From Topomyia yanbarensis (taxonomy: Eukaryota > Arthropoda > Insecta > Diptera > Culicidae): a DNA stretch of 64,000 nucleotides. The DNA is taken from contig NC_080672.1 of assembly GCF_030247195.1 (NCBI RefSeq), positions 367,156,271-367,220,270 of the forward strand. Direction: 5' to 3'. Positions within the stretch are counted from its first letter, which is position 1. Every line of letters starts with the position of its first letter. The translations under genes were made by a program, and so were the position numbers. The notes beneath the pieces were generated by a model, which had not been told where the DNA came from, searched no databases, and worked only from the letters and a program-made list of their open reading frames with translations. This document shows, piece after piece, positions 25,930 to 36,494 of the stretch.

Positions 25930-26265
25930 TCAAAAGTTCCGGTTAGTGTTGGTGTGAGTATCGTTTAGTAGATGTTATGTTGGATTAGCGTATATTAGTA
26001 AACTCTGTAGGTTAGTAATTTTCTTCTTCGCTCTTCAATGCGATCACTTCTTACGAACTAGTATTAGTATCATCAGGTTAGCCAGATTAATGGTTTAGTC
26101 GGGTTAGTAGTTTGTGTTATTCGTTGGTAAGTTGTTTTTAGTACAAAAGGGTTAGTATTGTTTCTTCTTCACATCGTTATCACTTCTTACTCGCTATGAT
26201 TAGTTACGTTAGCTTCCAGGTTAGAACGAGTCGTTAGCAAAGATTAGCTGGATTAGTTTTGTTTT
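25930..26265. repeat. GTTAG-rich tract
   Basis: About 330 bases carry more than 15 irregularly spaced TTAG motifs, many as GGTTAGT or GATTAG. The minus strand is therefore rich in CTAAC/CTAAT, which resembles branch-point sequence. Two loosely similar sub-blocks each contain a TTCTTCTTC-then-ATCACTTCTTAC segment (about 26020-26055 and 26160-26195), suggesting an old internal duplication. Confidence 0.5.
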
Positions 26266-26325
26266 TTTTTCTGTTTTCCTTTCATTCACATTCCCACGGT
26301 AGTGGTTTCCTGTTTCGTCATCGTC

Positions 26326-26622
26326 CTAAACTAACAAAAAGAAAGTGTCTCTCGGTGTGTCCGTTTGTTTCCCACTAATATTTGCTTCTGGCGTCACAAT
26401 TCTCACGGAAACGACGTCCAATGAACTTTCGTTTCGTCCGTCCAACAACAACCGAAAGGCATTAGTCAGCACGTTCTCGCATAAAAACCACATCCCAAAA
26501 CGGTAATCATCGCCCTCCGTGTCGTCCTTCTGGGCTGAGGGCAGCAAGAAAATCCTGATGTCATTCGCCAGGTCGCCCGCCTTGCAACATTCGGAAGCTT
26601 GTGCAAAGTCGTATAGAATCAT
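26326..26622 (-). CDS. Unassigned 98-codon ORF in a unique-sequence island
   Basis: The ORF runs from an ATG at 26622 to a TAG at 26326 and has mixed, protein-like composition: an acidic middle (KDDTEGDDYRFG), then MWFLCENVLTNAFRLLLDGR, then DVVSVRIVTPEANISG. There are no simple repeats and no transposon motif. I do not recognise the protein. Minus-strand sequence after the stop is CTAAC-rich and includes AATAAA-like motifs near 25925-25940, so it could be a terminal exon with a 3' UTR. It lies on the Tet strand inside what may be Tet intron. It could be a host exon, an isoform end or chance. Confidence 0.18.
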   Translation of the reverse strand: MILYDFAQASECCKAGDLANDIRIFLLPSAQKDDTEGDDYRFGMWFLCENVLTNAFRLLLDGRNESSLDVVSVRIVTPEANISGKQTDTPRDTFFLLV

Positions 26623-26629
26623 TACACAG

Positions 26630-27480
26630 AGAAAAAAAGTAGAACTGCATCTGAATGTGCGGTTTGTGTTTTTTTTCGGAGATTCTCTAAACTAACCAGC
26701 TAAAAATAAAAATGTTACACATTGTATGTAGGTACCTACATACATAGGTAGCACGAATGCCCAGAAAAATGTGGAACTCGAGCAGCAGACCGACAGATGT
26801 GCAACGAACGAACGACCGACCGACCGACCGAAGAGGCAATGGCGGTTTCGTACGTAGGGAAACGGCAGCGAATGGGAGACGGAAGATGGGAGAGAGAACA
26901 GAAAAAAAACACACACACGGGTTGAAAAGCGGGAAAACAGGATCAGGAAAATAATATTCACTGCGGTAGCAAGAAGAGCAAGAACCGAAAGTCGGTGTGG
27001 TTTAAATAGTGTGCTAGGGATATTTTCGTCCTGATAGCTTTTGGCGGAAGGGCAAGCGGGACGGCGGGGGGAATTAATGCGGCGACCGTAACGAACGTAT
27101 GATTGTTTCTCTTTGGGTGTGTAAGTGTATGTGTTATGTTCGTGTCTGATCGACAGGGACGAAGTATGGTAAGTTGCGTACGCAATTTTCAACCGATGGG
27201 ATTAGGCGTGGGGTGGTAGTAGTAGTAACAGCGTAGGTCGTCGCCTTCTTCGATGGCACCGATCGATGACACGCAGAACAAAGACCCGCACGAACATTGG
27301 TAAATAACAAAAAAAAACAGAAATACACACATGAATGAGTGAACAGGATCCAGTAACTGTTTTTCGGACCGGGTGTACGAGAAGCATTTTATTACGACGA
27401 AAATGAAAAATGTAAAGTATGTCCCTCGGGGCAACGTCAGCAATAAATTATTCTAATTATTAAGAGCTCGTACGACTGGT
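26630..27480. other. Unique GC-balanced island, no supported gene
   Basis: This stretch holds CGAACGAACGACCGACCGACC-type short tandem units (about 26797-26830), GA-rich and CACACA runs, and a TTTAAATA motif near 27001. It lacks recognisable transposon sequence. The long minus-strand ORF across 26692-27192 looks compositional. It resembles promoter or UTR sequence of a host gene, possibly an internal Tet promoter, but nothing proves this. Confidence 0.3.
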
Positions 27481-28404
27481 TGATGGGTTAGATTTAATCA
27501 AAACTGACAAAAGGTGCGAACACTTATTCTTCCTTACTTTTGGTGCGGCAACTGTTTTTGATACTATGTATACGGTTTCAAGCAACAAGCAGGCAGGTCT
27601 TGGGCCGAAAACGAGTGTAACATTTTTTTGTTAAACTGTTTTCGCGTTGCCTAACGAATCTAAATTGATTCATCGGATGCCGGCGGGATAATCTGGCGCG
27701 ATCTCGTCAATTTGTTTCAAGTTGACGATGCTGAGTTGAGTCACGGTTGTCAAAAAAAGGAAAACCGCGCAGTGTCAACAACCGGAGGCTGATTTGATAC
27801 TCTTTATAGGTTTTAGGAAGTGAAACTAACCTCAAAGTTTGACGTTTGATTACTATTTTTCCTTTAAATCAATAAGAATATTGAAAAGTTTAAACTTACA
27901 AGCGGTCAGAAAATCAACCTTCTCGCACTTTGATGAACAGTTACCGTGCAATCTAATCGTTGTTTGTATGGGCTCAATTGGATTTAAAACGAAAACGACA
28001 TACACTTTAATCAGACTAGATTTGAAAATTGCGCCCGCTGCTGTTGCGCCGACAATTGGCTCGGTCGCATTCGGTATGGATGTGCTGTTATTTATAACAT
28101 AACCTCAATATGCATGCTACACACGTAATCAATTTTGGTGCACGAGAAGCTTCATTGTTGTCGGCCTGTTAGCGTAGTTTGACTTTCGAGAAATGTGTGC
28201 ACCCTGTTTGAATTCTAGGGACACTGTAGTAGGCTTGGAGAAAGGGTGTTCTAAAACGTAGACGATGTAAAAATGGTCGCAAGACAAGATTTTAACACGT
28301 AGGTAGAATGCTACTGGTGGGTTTTCAACGAGGGCAGTTAATTTGCAATTATTTAGTAAAACGAGTTCCAGTTATACAATCTCAATTCCCAAAAGGGAAA
28401 ATTG

Positions 28405-28575
28405 GATTAAACCAATTTGCGCATTGAGGACACAAAACCTAACTTAATTTAAGTATTGTTTTTTTGTGTTTCGAATTCATCTCGTCAGTAACTAGCACCA
28501 TCTGGGTGTCTAGTTAGACGATGTATCTAAACTAGTACCCAAAATAGCACTAGTTAGACACAAACAGATTCCAAA
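28405..28575 (+). mobile_element. MITE copy, same family as 385-520
   Basis: It contains GAGGACACAAAACCTAACTT, ATCTCGTCAGTAACTAGCAC, TCTAGTTAGACGATG and repeated ACTAGT, in the same order as the copy at 385-520. It is noncoding. Confidence 0.5.
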
Positions 28576-28789
28576 CAGTTCACACGACATATGTGAACGT
28601 CAAAAGTAACTGACTCGTCCCGAGTTCCAATTATTAGACTTTCCGTGCAAAGTTTCTGATCATCTGATATTTTTTGTTTGCCCTTTCTGACATTTATCGG
28701 GTGGAATGGTTCCTGCTCGACGTCCGACACTTCAGTCCAACATCAAACGAATATGTCCAACGAAAGAAGTTCGTCGAACAGACTATAGA

Positions 28790-29430
28790 GTACATACCAA
28801 AATTTAGTTGTCAATTTCAGCAAAATTTTGCTGAATTTTCACCAGCTGAAAGTTTCAGCAACACAAGAAGCCGGAAAATCGGCAATTTGAATAGAACCTG
28901 TTTGACAGATACGCTTTGCTGAAAATTCAGTTATTCAAATTGTCAAATTGACAGCGCAATTACCGGATTTACTGCAATCCAGCCCCAGGGCCAGCGATAC
29001 ACCTTTAGCCCTAGTGGGTACTAAGACGAGCATCGGGTGAATGGGCATAATCCTAGAGATTTGTCGCTTTTCGCAATACATAACATAAAAACACTCGTGC
29101 TGCGTTTGTAAAAATGGAATCGTAATACCTCGAAGATTTCAGACGCGCGCATAGTGTAAATGTAAAGTTTTGAGTGGGTAATTACCCACTCGAATATTTT
29201 AGTGTAGTTATCCGCCGGCCCTGTCCAGCCCGCAATATTGAGAATTCGGAAATTGCGCTGTCAATTTTACAATTTAAATAACTGAATTTTCAGCAAAGCG
29301 TATCTGTCAAACAGGTTCAATACAATTTGCCGATTTTTCGACATCTTGTATTGCTAACACTTTCAGCTGATGAACATTCAGTAAACTTTTGCTGACTTCG
29401 GCGAAAAAAATTGGTGTGAAAGACGCTGAA
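28790..29430. mobile_element. Foldback MITE with ~180-bp inverted arms, carrying a nested insertion
   Basis: The left arm (28790-28985) and the right arm (29224-29430) are near-perfect inverses. They share CAGCTGAAAGT, AAATCGGCAA, CCTGTTTGACAGATACGCTT, TGCTGAAAATTCAGTTAT and TGACAGCGCAATT. The tip is split by the hAT MITE at 28986-29223. Related TGCTGAATTTTC sequence recurs at 33920-33980, 35090-35280 and 52985-53075. Confidence 0.8.
28986..29223. mobile_element. hAT-type MITE with perfect 8-bp target duplication
   Basis: The ends are CAGGGCCAGCG and, in inverse, CAGGGCCGGCG. The flanks are identical 8-mers, TCCAGCCC at 28978-28985 and at 29224-29231. The 238-bp interior is noncoding. Another right end of this family (CCACCGGCCCTG) lies at about 25287-25298. 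Confidence 0.88.
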
Positions 29431-30054
29431 TCTCTGGTATAAAAATTCGACATGTCTACCTACACTACCTTTACAGTAAACGGTACGAAGGGTAGCCTAG
29501 ACCAAAGTTTCAATAGCCTATAGGCTATTGGTATAACGGTATACGGATCGCCAGCATCTAGTTCAATCCGCCTAGCGGTCTTTTCGTTTACTGGGTATCT
29601 TTTATGGAATGACACTGGCAGATAAATGGTAAACAAAACGATTGAGATGACGAGAAGTGTTGTCACAATTGAATTTTTTCCGGAAGTTTAAATATCTTTT
29701 CTATCTGCACTTTTCTGAAGAAAAATCTTTACCGAATTCTGTACCAAAACAATAAAGTTTATTTTAAAAAGTTCACCTGACATTCTGACTCGGAATCAGG
29801 TGATTCATTTGAGCTGGAGCTCGGACACATTCATGCCAGAATTCCGGATGGGTTTGACTGAGTAATGTCAACATTAACTCCACTTCGTTTGCAGATTTGT
29901 CTGCTGTTTACTGAGAAGTACGCTGCAAGACCATATACTTTAATCTAGTGTGCATTATATCAAGAACAAAGGAAATCGTTAGGTTCTTTTATTCTCGCCG
30001 TGTTTACACATCGAAGTGAGTAAATCTCAAAAGAAATAAGTCCCGTTTCGGCCG

Positions 30055-30840
30055 AATGTGGTTATCTTTGATTTTAGGCATATCCGCGTGAGTGTCCGCG
30101 AGCTGGAACGTTTGTTGAAGGTGAAAATGGAGCTTTAGCTTACAGAAGTTATCCAGTTCCTTCCAACCTACTACGCGGTATTGATATCATTCAACAAACG
30201 GGCCCACGTAAAAAGAATTATTTGCATATCAACGCGCGTTAATGTTGAACGACTTTCGAATCAAGATCGACGTGTCCATATGACGATGGTGAAATCGAAG
30301 TACGCCTACACGATTTTACCAGCGTGCTATGTCGCATTGCATATTTGTGATCTAGCCATTGAAAAATCATATCAGAGAAGTTGAGAATACATGGAGAAAT
30401 TACTTCCCAGATACTTCCATTGTTATTTCTATCTGACCTGGTTGTACTACACTACACAAGATCAAATAAATTGGTTTGAGCTCTGTTATTCCTTACAAAA
30501 AAAAACCATGCGCCAAAACCGCTATGGTAATATCATAATCAGAAATGGAATTAACTCACAGATTTCAACACCATCACCTGAACCACAGGTAGTTGCCACA
30601 TTGCTGTCAATAATAAAAACTTAAAAAGCTGCATCCAATACCTCCAAATCAATGGCCGATACGATTAGCAAGGAAGCTATTGGCAAAGATGATAGGTTCA
30701 CATTTATGACACGTATGTGGAAAATATCTGATCTCAACCACAACGACAAAAATAACAATGGCGATATGCACGTGTACGAAAACGAAAGAGAGAAGTGAAG
30801 GACTCCCAGTTTGCAGTTGGCAAGGAAATAAATGATTCCA
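30055..30840 (+). pseudogene. LOA/R1-type retrotransposon ORF1 relic
   Basis: It reads VSVRELERLLKVKMEL, then TEVIQFLPTYYAVLISFNKR, in the manner of REVEPLIKVKMELELTE and ILIAFNS at 62750-62890. Downstream pieces such as NNGDMHVYENEREK parallel DDDMQVYTREK at about 63655-63690. The frame is heavily broken. Confidence 0.5.
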
Positions 30841-31194
30841 CACCGCGAAAAAAGATCTCACCGCGCAATAGCAAGATTGTCAATAGGCATAAGAACCACG
30901 GTTCCATCAAGCACATGTCCTAAGACGAATCAAATAAATAAAATAAATAAAAACCTCTTCAGTCTACCTTCGCATCTAGCTAAGAACAGAAGCAACGGTG
31001 CTCCGTTGCGACTATCAACGCAAACATATTTCCCAACCAAGGGTCGCTTTGTCTAGTTTACAAAGGTAAATTTCTCTAACCTACTATATCGATAGTGCTA
31101 TAGCGATCACTGTCGATCCACAGCAACACGTTTCCCCACTACTGAGGTGGCAGATTCCCCGAGTGCACACAGGACTAGGGGTATGCTCAGAAAC

Positions 31195-31400
31195 ACAAAT
31201 AGTGTTTTCGATTTTTGGTGCTAGCTTAGTCCTGTCACTACATAAATGTCGGTCGGATGATGAGATCAAGTTGAAAAGAAAATTCTATGGCTAATTTAGT
31301 TATAGGTTTTGTGCTCTTCACGCACATTGTTTTAAACAATTTTCTCCTCAGTGGGGAAAATATAGTTTTTACCTAAATTTTCTCCACAAAAGAGAAATAT
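31195..31400. mobile_element. MITE copy, inverted relative to 12780-13060
   Basis: Shared blocks include GGTGCTAGCTTAGTCCTGTC, CTAATTTAGTTATAGG, TTTTGTGCTCTTCAC, CTCCTCAGTGGGGAAAAT and TTTACCTAAATTTTCTCC. The order and orientation are opposite to the other copy. Confidence 0.6.
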
Positions 31401-32037
31401 AGCATAGGATCAGATAATTATTTTCAAATTGTGTTTGCATTGTGTGAATCCACTTCAATTATTGACTGTAAAACTAGCCATGTTTTCGTACATCCGTCAA
31501 CAAAGTTTGACATCTACTAAAATATTCTCTTAGTTAAGGAACGCAGTTAATGATCGTTTTTAAAAAAAAGGTTTACGAACTTAAAAATAGCAGAGGGCAC
31601 GAAGATTGTTTGCTGGCGTAAACAACGAAATCCTATGGTGAACATCCACTCTACCCGCTCTACTCCAACATTCCTCATTCTTGGTCATGACACTCTTCAA
31701 CCTCAAACAACGGTATGTAACTAAGAAACCAGATAACCGCGTGCTAATTCTGTCAGTAACTTCTAACTTCGAATATTATTAAGCGAGTGCAGATATTTCA
31801 ATAGTCAATAAATGTTTTGTTATCATTCAATTTGCCATTACTCTACGTGTCACTTTGGAAACGTCAAACATTGTATGCTGAATTAGATTTTTTATCAATT
31901 TTATGGAATGTAATACAATCTGTTCAATTTTAGGAGCCCATCGCTCTAATTGTGCTCCGAGGCCCCAAAAAGTCTTAAGACGCCCCTTCTGATTGAAATG
32001 ACACTGACAGATAAATGCTAAACAAAATATTGAGATC

Positions 32038-32371
32038 TACACGCAAAAATAAAACAACCCACAGAATAAGTTCTTTTAACTTAAATTTAGGTATTTTTGA
32101 GTTGTGCGTCGCTTTCGCACTTATTAGTGTTGTCAAAAACAAAACGAGAGATTCGACTCAGTCGAGGTCTTCCGTCCAGTAAGGTTTTATTAAGTAATTA
32201 GGTAAATTCAACTTAAATTTAAGTAAATTAAATTCAAGATTGAGTTATGATTTTTGAAGTAGTTAAATGGAAACTACCTTCAACACGATTTACCTAATTT
32301 TACATTCATGCGCGATACCCCGAGATTGAGTCAAAAGTACTCAATTTTAGGTAGTTTTTCGTTTGCGTGTA
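32038..32371. mobile_element. MITE with CTACACGCAAA inverted ends
   Basis: It starts CTACACGCAAAAATAAAACA and ends TTTTCGTTTGCGTGTAG. The interior is rich in TTAAATTTAGGTA and AATTTAAGTAAATT. A related end occurs at 39239-39265 (CTACACGCACACGAAAAACA). Confidence 0.7.
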
Positions 32372-32487
32372 GAAGTGTGTGCACTCAATGCTGCCATCCG
32401 TGTTGCCAGTTACTACTTACTACTTGTGACAGCTTAATTTGTTTTCGATCAAAATATCCCCCAGATATCACGCAGCAATACGATTAT

Positions 32488-32690
32488 TGAGGGCGGGAAT
32501 AGTGTAGCTGGTAAATCTATCGCCTTGTACGCGGCTCACCTGGGTTCGATACCCAACCTCAAATATGGTTGAAGTTAGAGATTTTTCATAAATAGATTTT
32601 TCTTGCTCGAAAAGTCTATAAGGTTAAAACCTGCATAATAAAAATAAATTCTAAATATATTAAATATTAAATATATTATTCTCTCGATGT
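32488..32690 (+). mobile_element. tRNA-derived SINE, second family (Gecko-like)
   Basis: The order is GGCGGGAATAGTGTAGCTGG (A-box region), CGCCTTGTACGCGGCTCACC, B box GGGTTCGATACCC, then a body ending in ATAAAAATAAAT. A second copy lies inverted at 47500-47640. The family name is a suggestion only. Confidence 0.65.
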
Positions 32691-33404
32691 TTTCCAAAAG
32701 AACCCTTCAATACTGATGAAATAAGATCAGAGAGTTTTCCGCAGGGCGTCGGTAGAACCATAAGCGCCATTGCACTATTTTGGACGTTTGTACAGTTGTC
32801 GGACCAGCTGCACGAGTTTTGCTAACGCCCGAATGCTAAATTCGAGTGCCGCAAACATATTCGGGCAGTTTTCGTAAGCCTTTTTATCTCGTTTGTTTGC
32901 TTTTTGTGACTGAAACTGCACGATGCAGTTCGATCGAACTTCCAAATAACATTAGCTAGGACTACATCGTCAACGAGATCATGTTAGATAACCGGTTCAG
33001 GATCCAAGTGAAGCTCCACTACTGGAGGAAGAATCCTCACTGGGACTGATCGTGACCGTCGTGAGTCGTGATGTCACATTTTACTAAATTTTGCTTATTA
33101 TTAAAAAGTCCTCTTCAATTAAGCTTGACACTCCATTTACGAAGAAACTTGTCACTAACTTTCGTTTAGAATTAGTAAACCGGAGACGAGGATCGCCATC
33201 CCTAGCACAGAATACCCGGATAAGCTGTATGACAAACAGGAGTACTGTTACTCATGTAATCTGATAATAAATTCAAAGCCTATCAACTGCTTTCGTTTAC
33301 ATGATTTGAAAAATGTAAACAAAGCATAATAACCTCAAATTCACAAACAGCGGTAGTCCGAAAGGGGGTGTTCAAAAGTTCACATAAAAGTTGGTCCAAT
33401 TTGT

Positions 33405-33725
33405 AATATGAAGAGATGGCTTTTTGGTCACGGGTTTCATACGCCAATATCTATATTTCGTCTAATACCACCGTTTCGAAGGTCTACGCCTTCATCTTCA
33501 GGGCAAAAAACGGTAACAGTCTGCTTGGGATGTACGCGGGGTTCTTCTGTTGTAGATTTGCGTTCTGTGTTTCCTGTTTAAATGTCCAAAATAACGACTA
33601 AGATAATACTGTTACCGTTTTTTTCCTTGAAGATGAAGGCGTAGACCTTCGAAACGTTGGTATTAGACGAAATATAGATATTGTTGTATGAAACTCTTGA
33701 CCAAAAAGCCATCTCTTCATATTAA
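33405..33725. mobile_element. Foldback element with ~115-bp inverted arms
   Basis: The left arm (about 33408-33520) contains GAAGAGATGGCTTTTTGGTC, TCGTCTAATACCA, CGTTTCGAAGGTCTACGCCT and TCATCTTCA. The right arm (about 33606-33722) is its inverse. The loop is about 85 bases. The transcript would form a long near-perfect hairpin. Confidence 0.75.
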
Positions 33726-33984
33726 AAACAAAGTGGTCGTTCTTCCTACCATCGGTCCAATTTGTGGAATGAAACGACGCTGTCAAAACTGCCCAACGCT
33801 CGAAAAAATGTTTCGAAAACTCCGCATCTCTTCCATCGGTCGTTTATGGGACAATTTTTTGGACGTTCGTTGGACCATCACCCAACGCACACAGCTATTA
33901 GCAGTATTAGTAATCAAAGATGCCGAAAATTCAGCAATTGAATTTAACCCATTTGCCAGATTCATTTTATTGAAAATCAGCAGT

Positions 33985-34262
33985 TGAAATTGGGTCATTA
34001 AATGAAGAATAAAATTCCTCATTTATTACATAAACCGATAGAGCTCATCTTTCTAAATATAACAATATAGGTAAATGATCTACCCTGAAAACTCTCGAAT
34101 TTTTTTTATCACATTTCTACGATAATGTACACACGTTTTCGTTTGAAACTATCGGTCTTCCTTGACAGTGAATTTAGCCAGTTTTTAGTTAGCAGTTTTG
34201 ACAGCCAACCCAGTAAAAGAACATGGATCAAGGTAGTTCAATGGAAGGTGTGGTCGTAATTA
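33985..34262 (+). mobile_element. MITE copy, inverted relative to 25498-25815
   Basis: It begins GGGTCATTAAATGAAGAAT, contains CATAAACCGATAGAGCTCAT and CTTCCTTGACAGTGAATTTA, and ends GGTAGTTCAATGGAAGGTGT. With the inverted copy it makes a pair about 8.5 kb apart. Confidence 0.7.
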
Positions 34263-34719
34263 TTTAATTTTATGAAATAATTGTATTTGTTATTCTGCGT
34301 ACAATAAAAGTGAAAATACAGTTCGACTACGTACATACAGAAATTTTTTTTTGGTATAAATAAGAGTTTTTCGCTCTTAACAAAAAACAACCAACACATA
34401 TTCTTAGTTTGAAAATAAATCTTTTATTTTGATTACTATTATCCATAAATTGCAAACTTTTATTTTGATTATTATTATTGTTTAATTTAATAGATTTATT
34501 TTGACTTAAAAGTAGGCGTTGGTTGTTTTTTTCTACGAGCGCAACACTCTTACTTTTACCAATATTTTTTTTCTGTGTGTATCTTCAATTTCAGCAGCAT
34601 CGGAGAAAAATCAAAAGCAGCACAAGGTTTAATGACCCTATTATCAAATTAATAGCGCAGTGACCAAATTTTCAAGACATCGGGCTAGATAACTGTATCT
34701 TCGGTAATTGCGTTATCAA

Positions 34720-35520
34720 TTCTGTCAAATGAGTTATTTTTAAATAATTCAACTTTCGGCTTCTAGAATTGCTGATACTTTCAACTGATTCGCTGAAATC
34801 AACGAATAAATTTTAGTGTATACACTGAGAAACAAACATATGCTATAGTGTCGATACACAAACACTTCGATCCAAGGTTTGTATCGTCTTCAGGACTGGA
34901 TTAAAATCGGCAAAGTCAAGTTAAGAAGAACCTAGCCTCGGATCGAAATGTTAATGTAGGTTTAAAAGCCGAAATATTTTCTTGACTGGTTTTACAATAT
35001 TTTTTCCAGTCGAAATTAGCATACAAAAATACGTAAACTGGAACTTACATCAATCCAAGAATTTAACCCATTTGAAAAATTCATTTTGCTGCTATTAAAA
35101 TTGTCAAATCAACAGCGCGGTTACCGAATTTTCATTATATCATGTAAATTTGGTAATTTCGCTGGCAATTTGACAGTTTCAGTTGCTGAATTTTCCTGCA
35201 AAGGAAATCCGTCAAATGAGTAATTTTCAAGTTGCTGGATTTTCGTCATCATGAATTGCTGAAACTTACAACTGTTGAACATTCAGAAACTCGTCAGTTT
35301 TCTGCACAGCCGAGTAATCAGTAAATATTTACACTGCTATCTCGGAAAAGCGTCATTTGTTTGCTGATTTTAAGCGAAATATTTTCCAAGTCTCAACCAA
35401 CAATCATAACGTTGACTGAGATCTCACCGAAAAATGAATTTGCCGAGTGCTCGACTGATTTAATCTCGGCAAAAAGTTACAAAAACTGCTGAGATTCGGC
35501 AGAAAAACACAAACGACACA
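34720..35520. repeat. Degenerate TGCTGAATTTTC / GAGTGCTCG repeat block
   Basis: Pieces of the 28790-29430 foldback family (TGTCAAATGAGTTATTTT, TTGCTGAATTTT, AGCGCGGTTACCGAATTTT) are followed by a segment parallel to 13270-13470 (GAGATCTCACCGAAAAA, CGAGTGCTCGACTG). These are several old MITE insertions with no gene. Confidence 0.45.
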
Positions 35521-35977
35521 ATTGGAACTGTCAACCGAGCGCCGTGTTGCCAGTTTCATCATTTTGTTTCTAAAGGGGCCCTTTTAAAATTAAAAATTCA
35601 AAGGAATCTAATTAACGGGATTACATCTACCGCGCGGTTCTGTGAACTATGAAAGACACTATGTTTGTTCTAGTACTAGGAGAAACTGGAAGTTCTCCGG
35701 AGCAAACATTGTTCCGGTACTCTGTTCTTCTCTTTTTTCTGCTTCTGAAAGCAACCGGAGTAAAAAGGAGCAATTATTTTTTGCTCCTGTTTGCTCCGGA
35801 GCAACTTCCGTGTACTGGAACGAACGTATTGCGGACCTCGTCTCGTTTCCTCCAACGTTTAAAATTACTTGTTTGCTTGGAGTGGTATAAGATCGATGCA
35901 ACAAGCATACATAGAGTAATGATTGTGGCAAAATCCTGTCCAAAATATTTTTAAGTTTAGTGTATGTTGTAGCGACA

Positions 35978-36494
35978 TTTAACCCCTTCATGCCCATGTT
36001 GCTTGTGGACAACAACTTTTTTAAACAGTTATAACTTTTGATTTAGACAAGATTTGCTCACAAAAACAAGTAAGATTAATAAATGTGACTATTTCTTTTC
36101 ATTTGAGTACTAACAGTTGCAAGGATCAGCCCTAGAACTGAAGTTATTGCTATTAGTCTGATTGAATTCCGATGTAGCAGTGCTGCCAGTTGACGGCGGA
36201 AAATGAATTTTTCATCTAATTTCATAATGTTGCAATATTATTGCAAGCTGGTAAAATTTGTCAAGTTAGACTACTTTTGGCTACGCATTCCACGCAATTG
36301 GACTATTGTAAATTTTCTTGGAGAATTGTAATGTGCATTGGAAAGTAAAAATTGAGCAGCTTCTAGCACGGCAAGGGAAGCACCTATCTTAACGAAAAAA
36401 GGTTTTTCGTGTTTCTTGACCCGACCGTTTCCAAAGAAAAATAGTTTTGAAACCCTACATGCACTAGAAAACAGTTGGGTATAAAATGGTTAAT
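35978..36494. mobile_element. piggyBac-type MITE with TTAA flanks
   Basis: TTAA at 35979-35982 precedes CCCCTTCATGCCCATG, and the right end closes with GGGTATAAAATGG and TTAA (36490-36493). The interior matches 51294-51787: ACAACAACTTTTTTAAA, GTTATAACTT, CAGTGCTGCCAGT and GGACTATTGTAAAT. TTAA flanks with CCC ends suggest a piggyBac-mobilised element. Confidence 0.7.

Noticed and set aside
25930..26265. Possible (TTAGG)n telomeric repeat
   Set aside because: The TTAG motifs are irregularly spaced and not tandem, and Diptera generally lack TTAGG telomeres.
26692..27192. Minus-strand 166-codon ORF with hydrophobic stretches
   Set aside because: Composition follows simple sequence (ACACAC, CGACCGACC, T-rich runs). 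No domain is seen and other frames are also open there.
32488..32560. Possible functional tRNA gene
   Set aside because: A and B boxes are present but no complete cloverleaf could be drawn, and the sequence continues into a SINE body found again at 47500-47640.
35280..35520. Possible clustered regular repeats
   Set aside because: The repeated words are part of dispersed MITE sequence also present at 13270-13470. Spacing is irregular and the DNA is eukaryotic.
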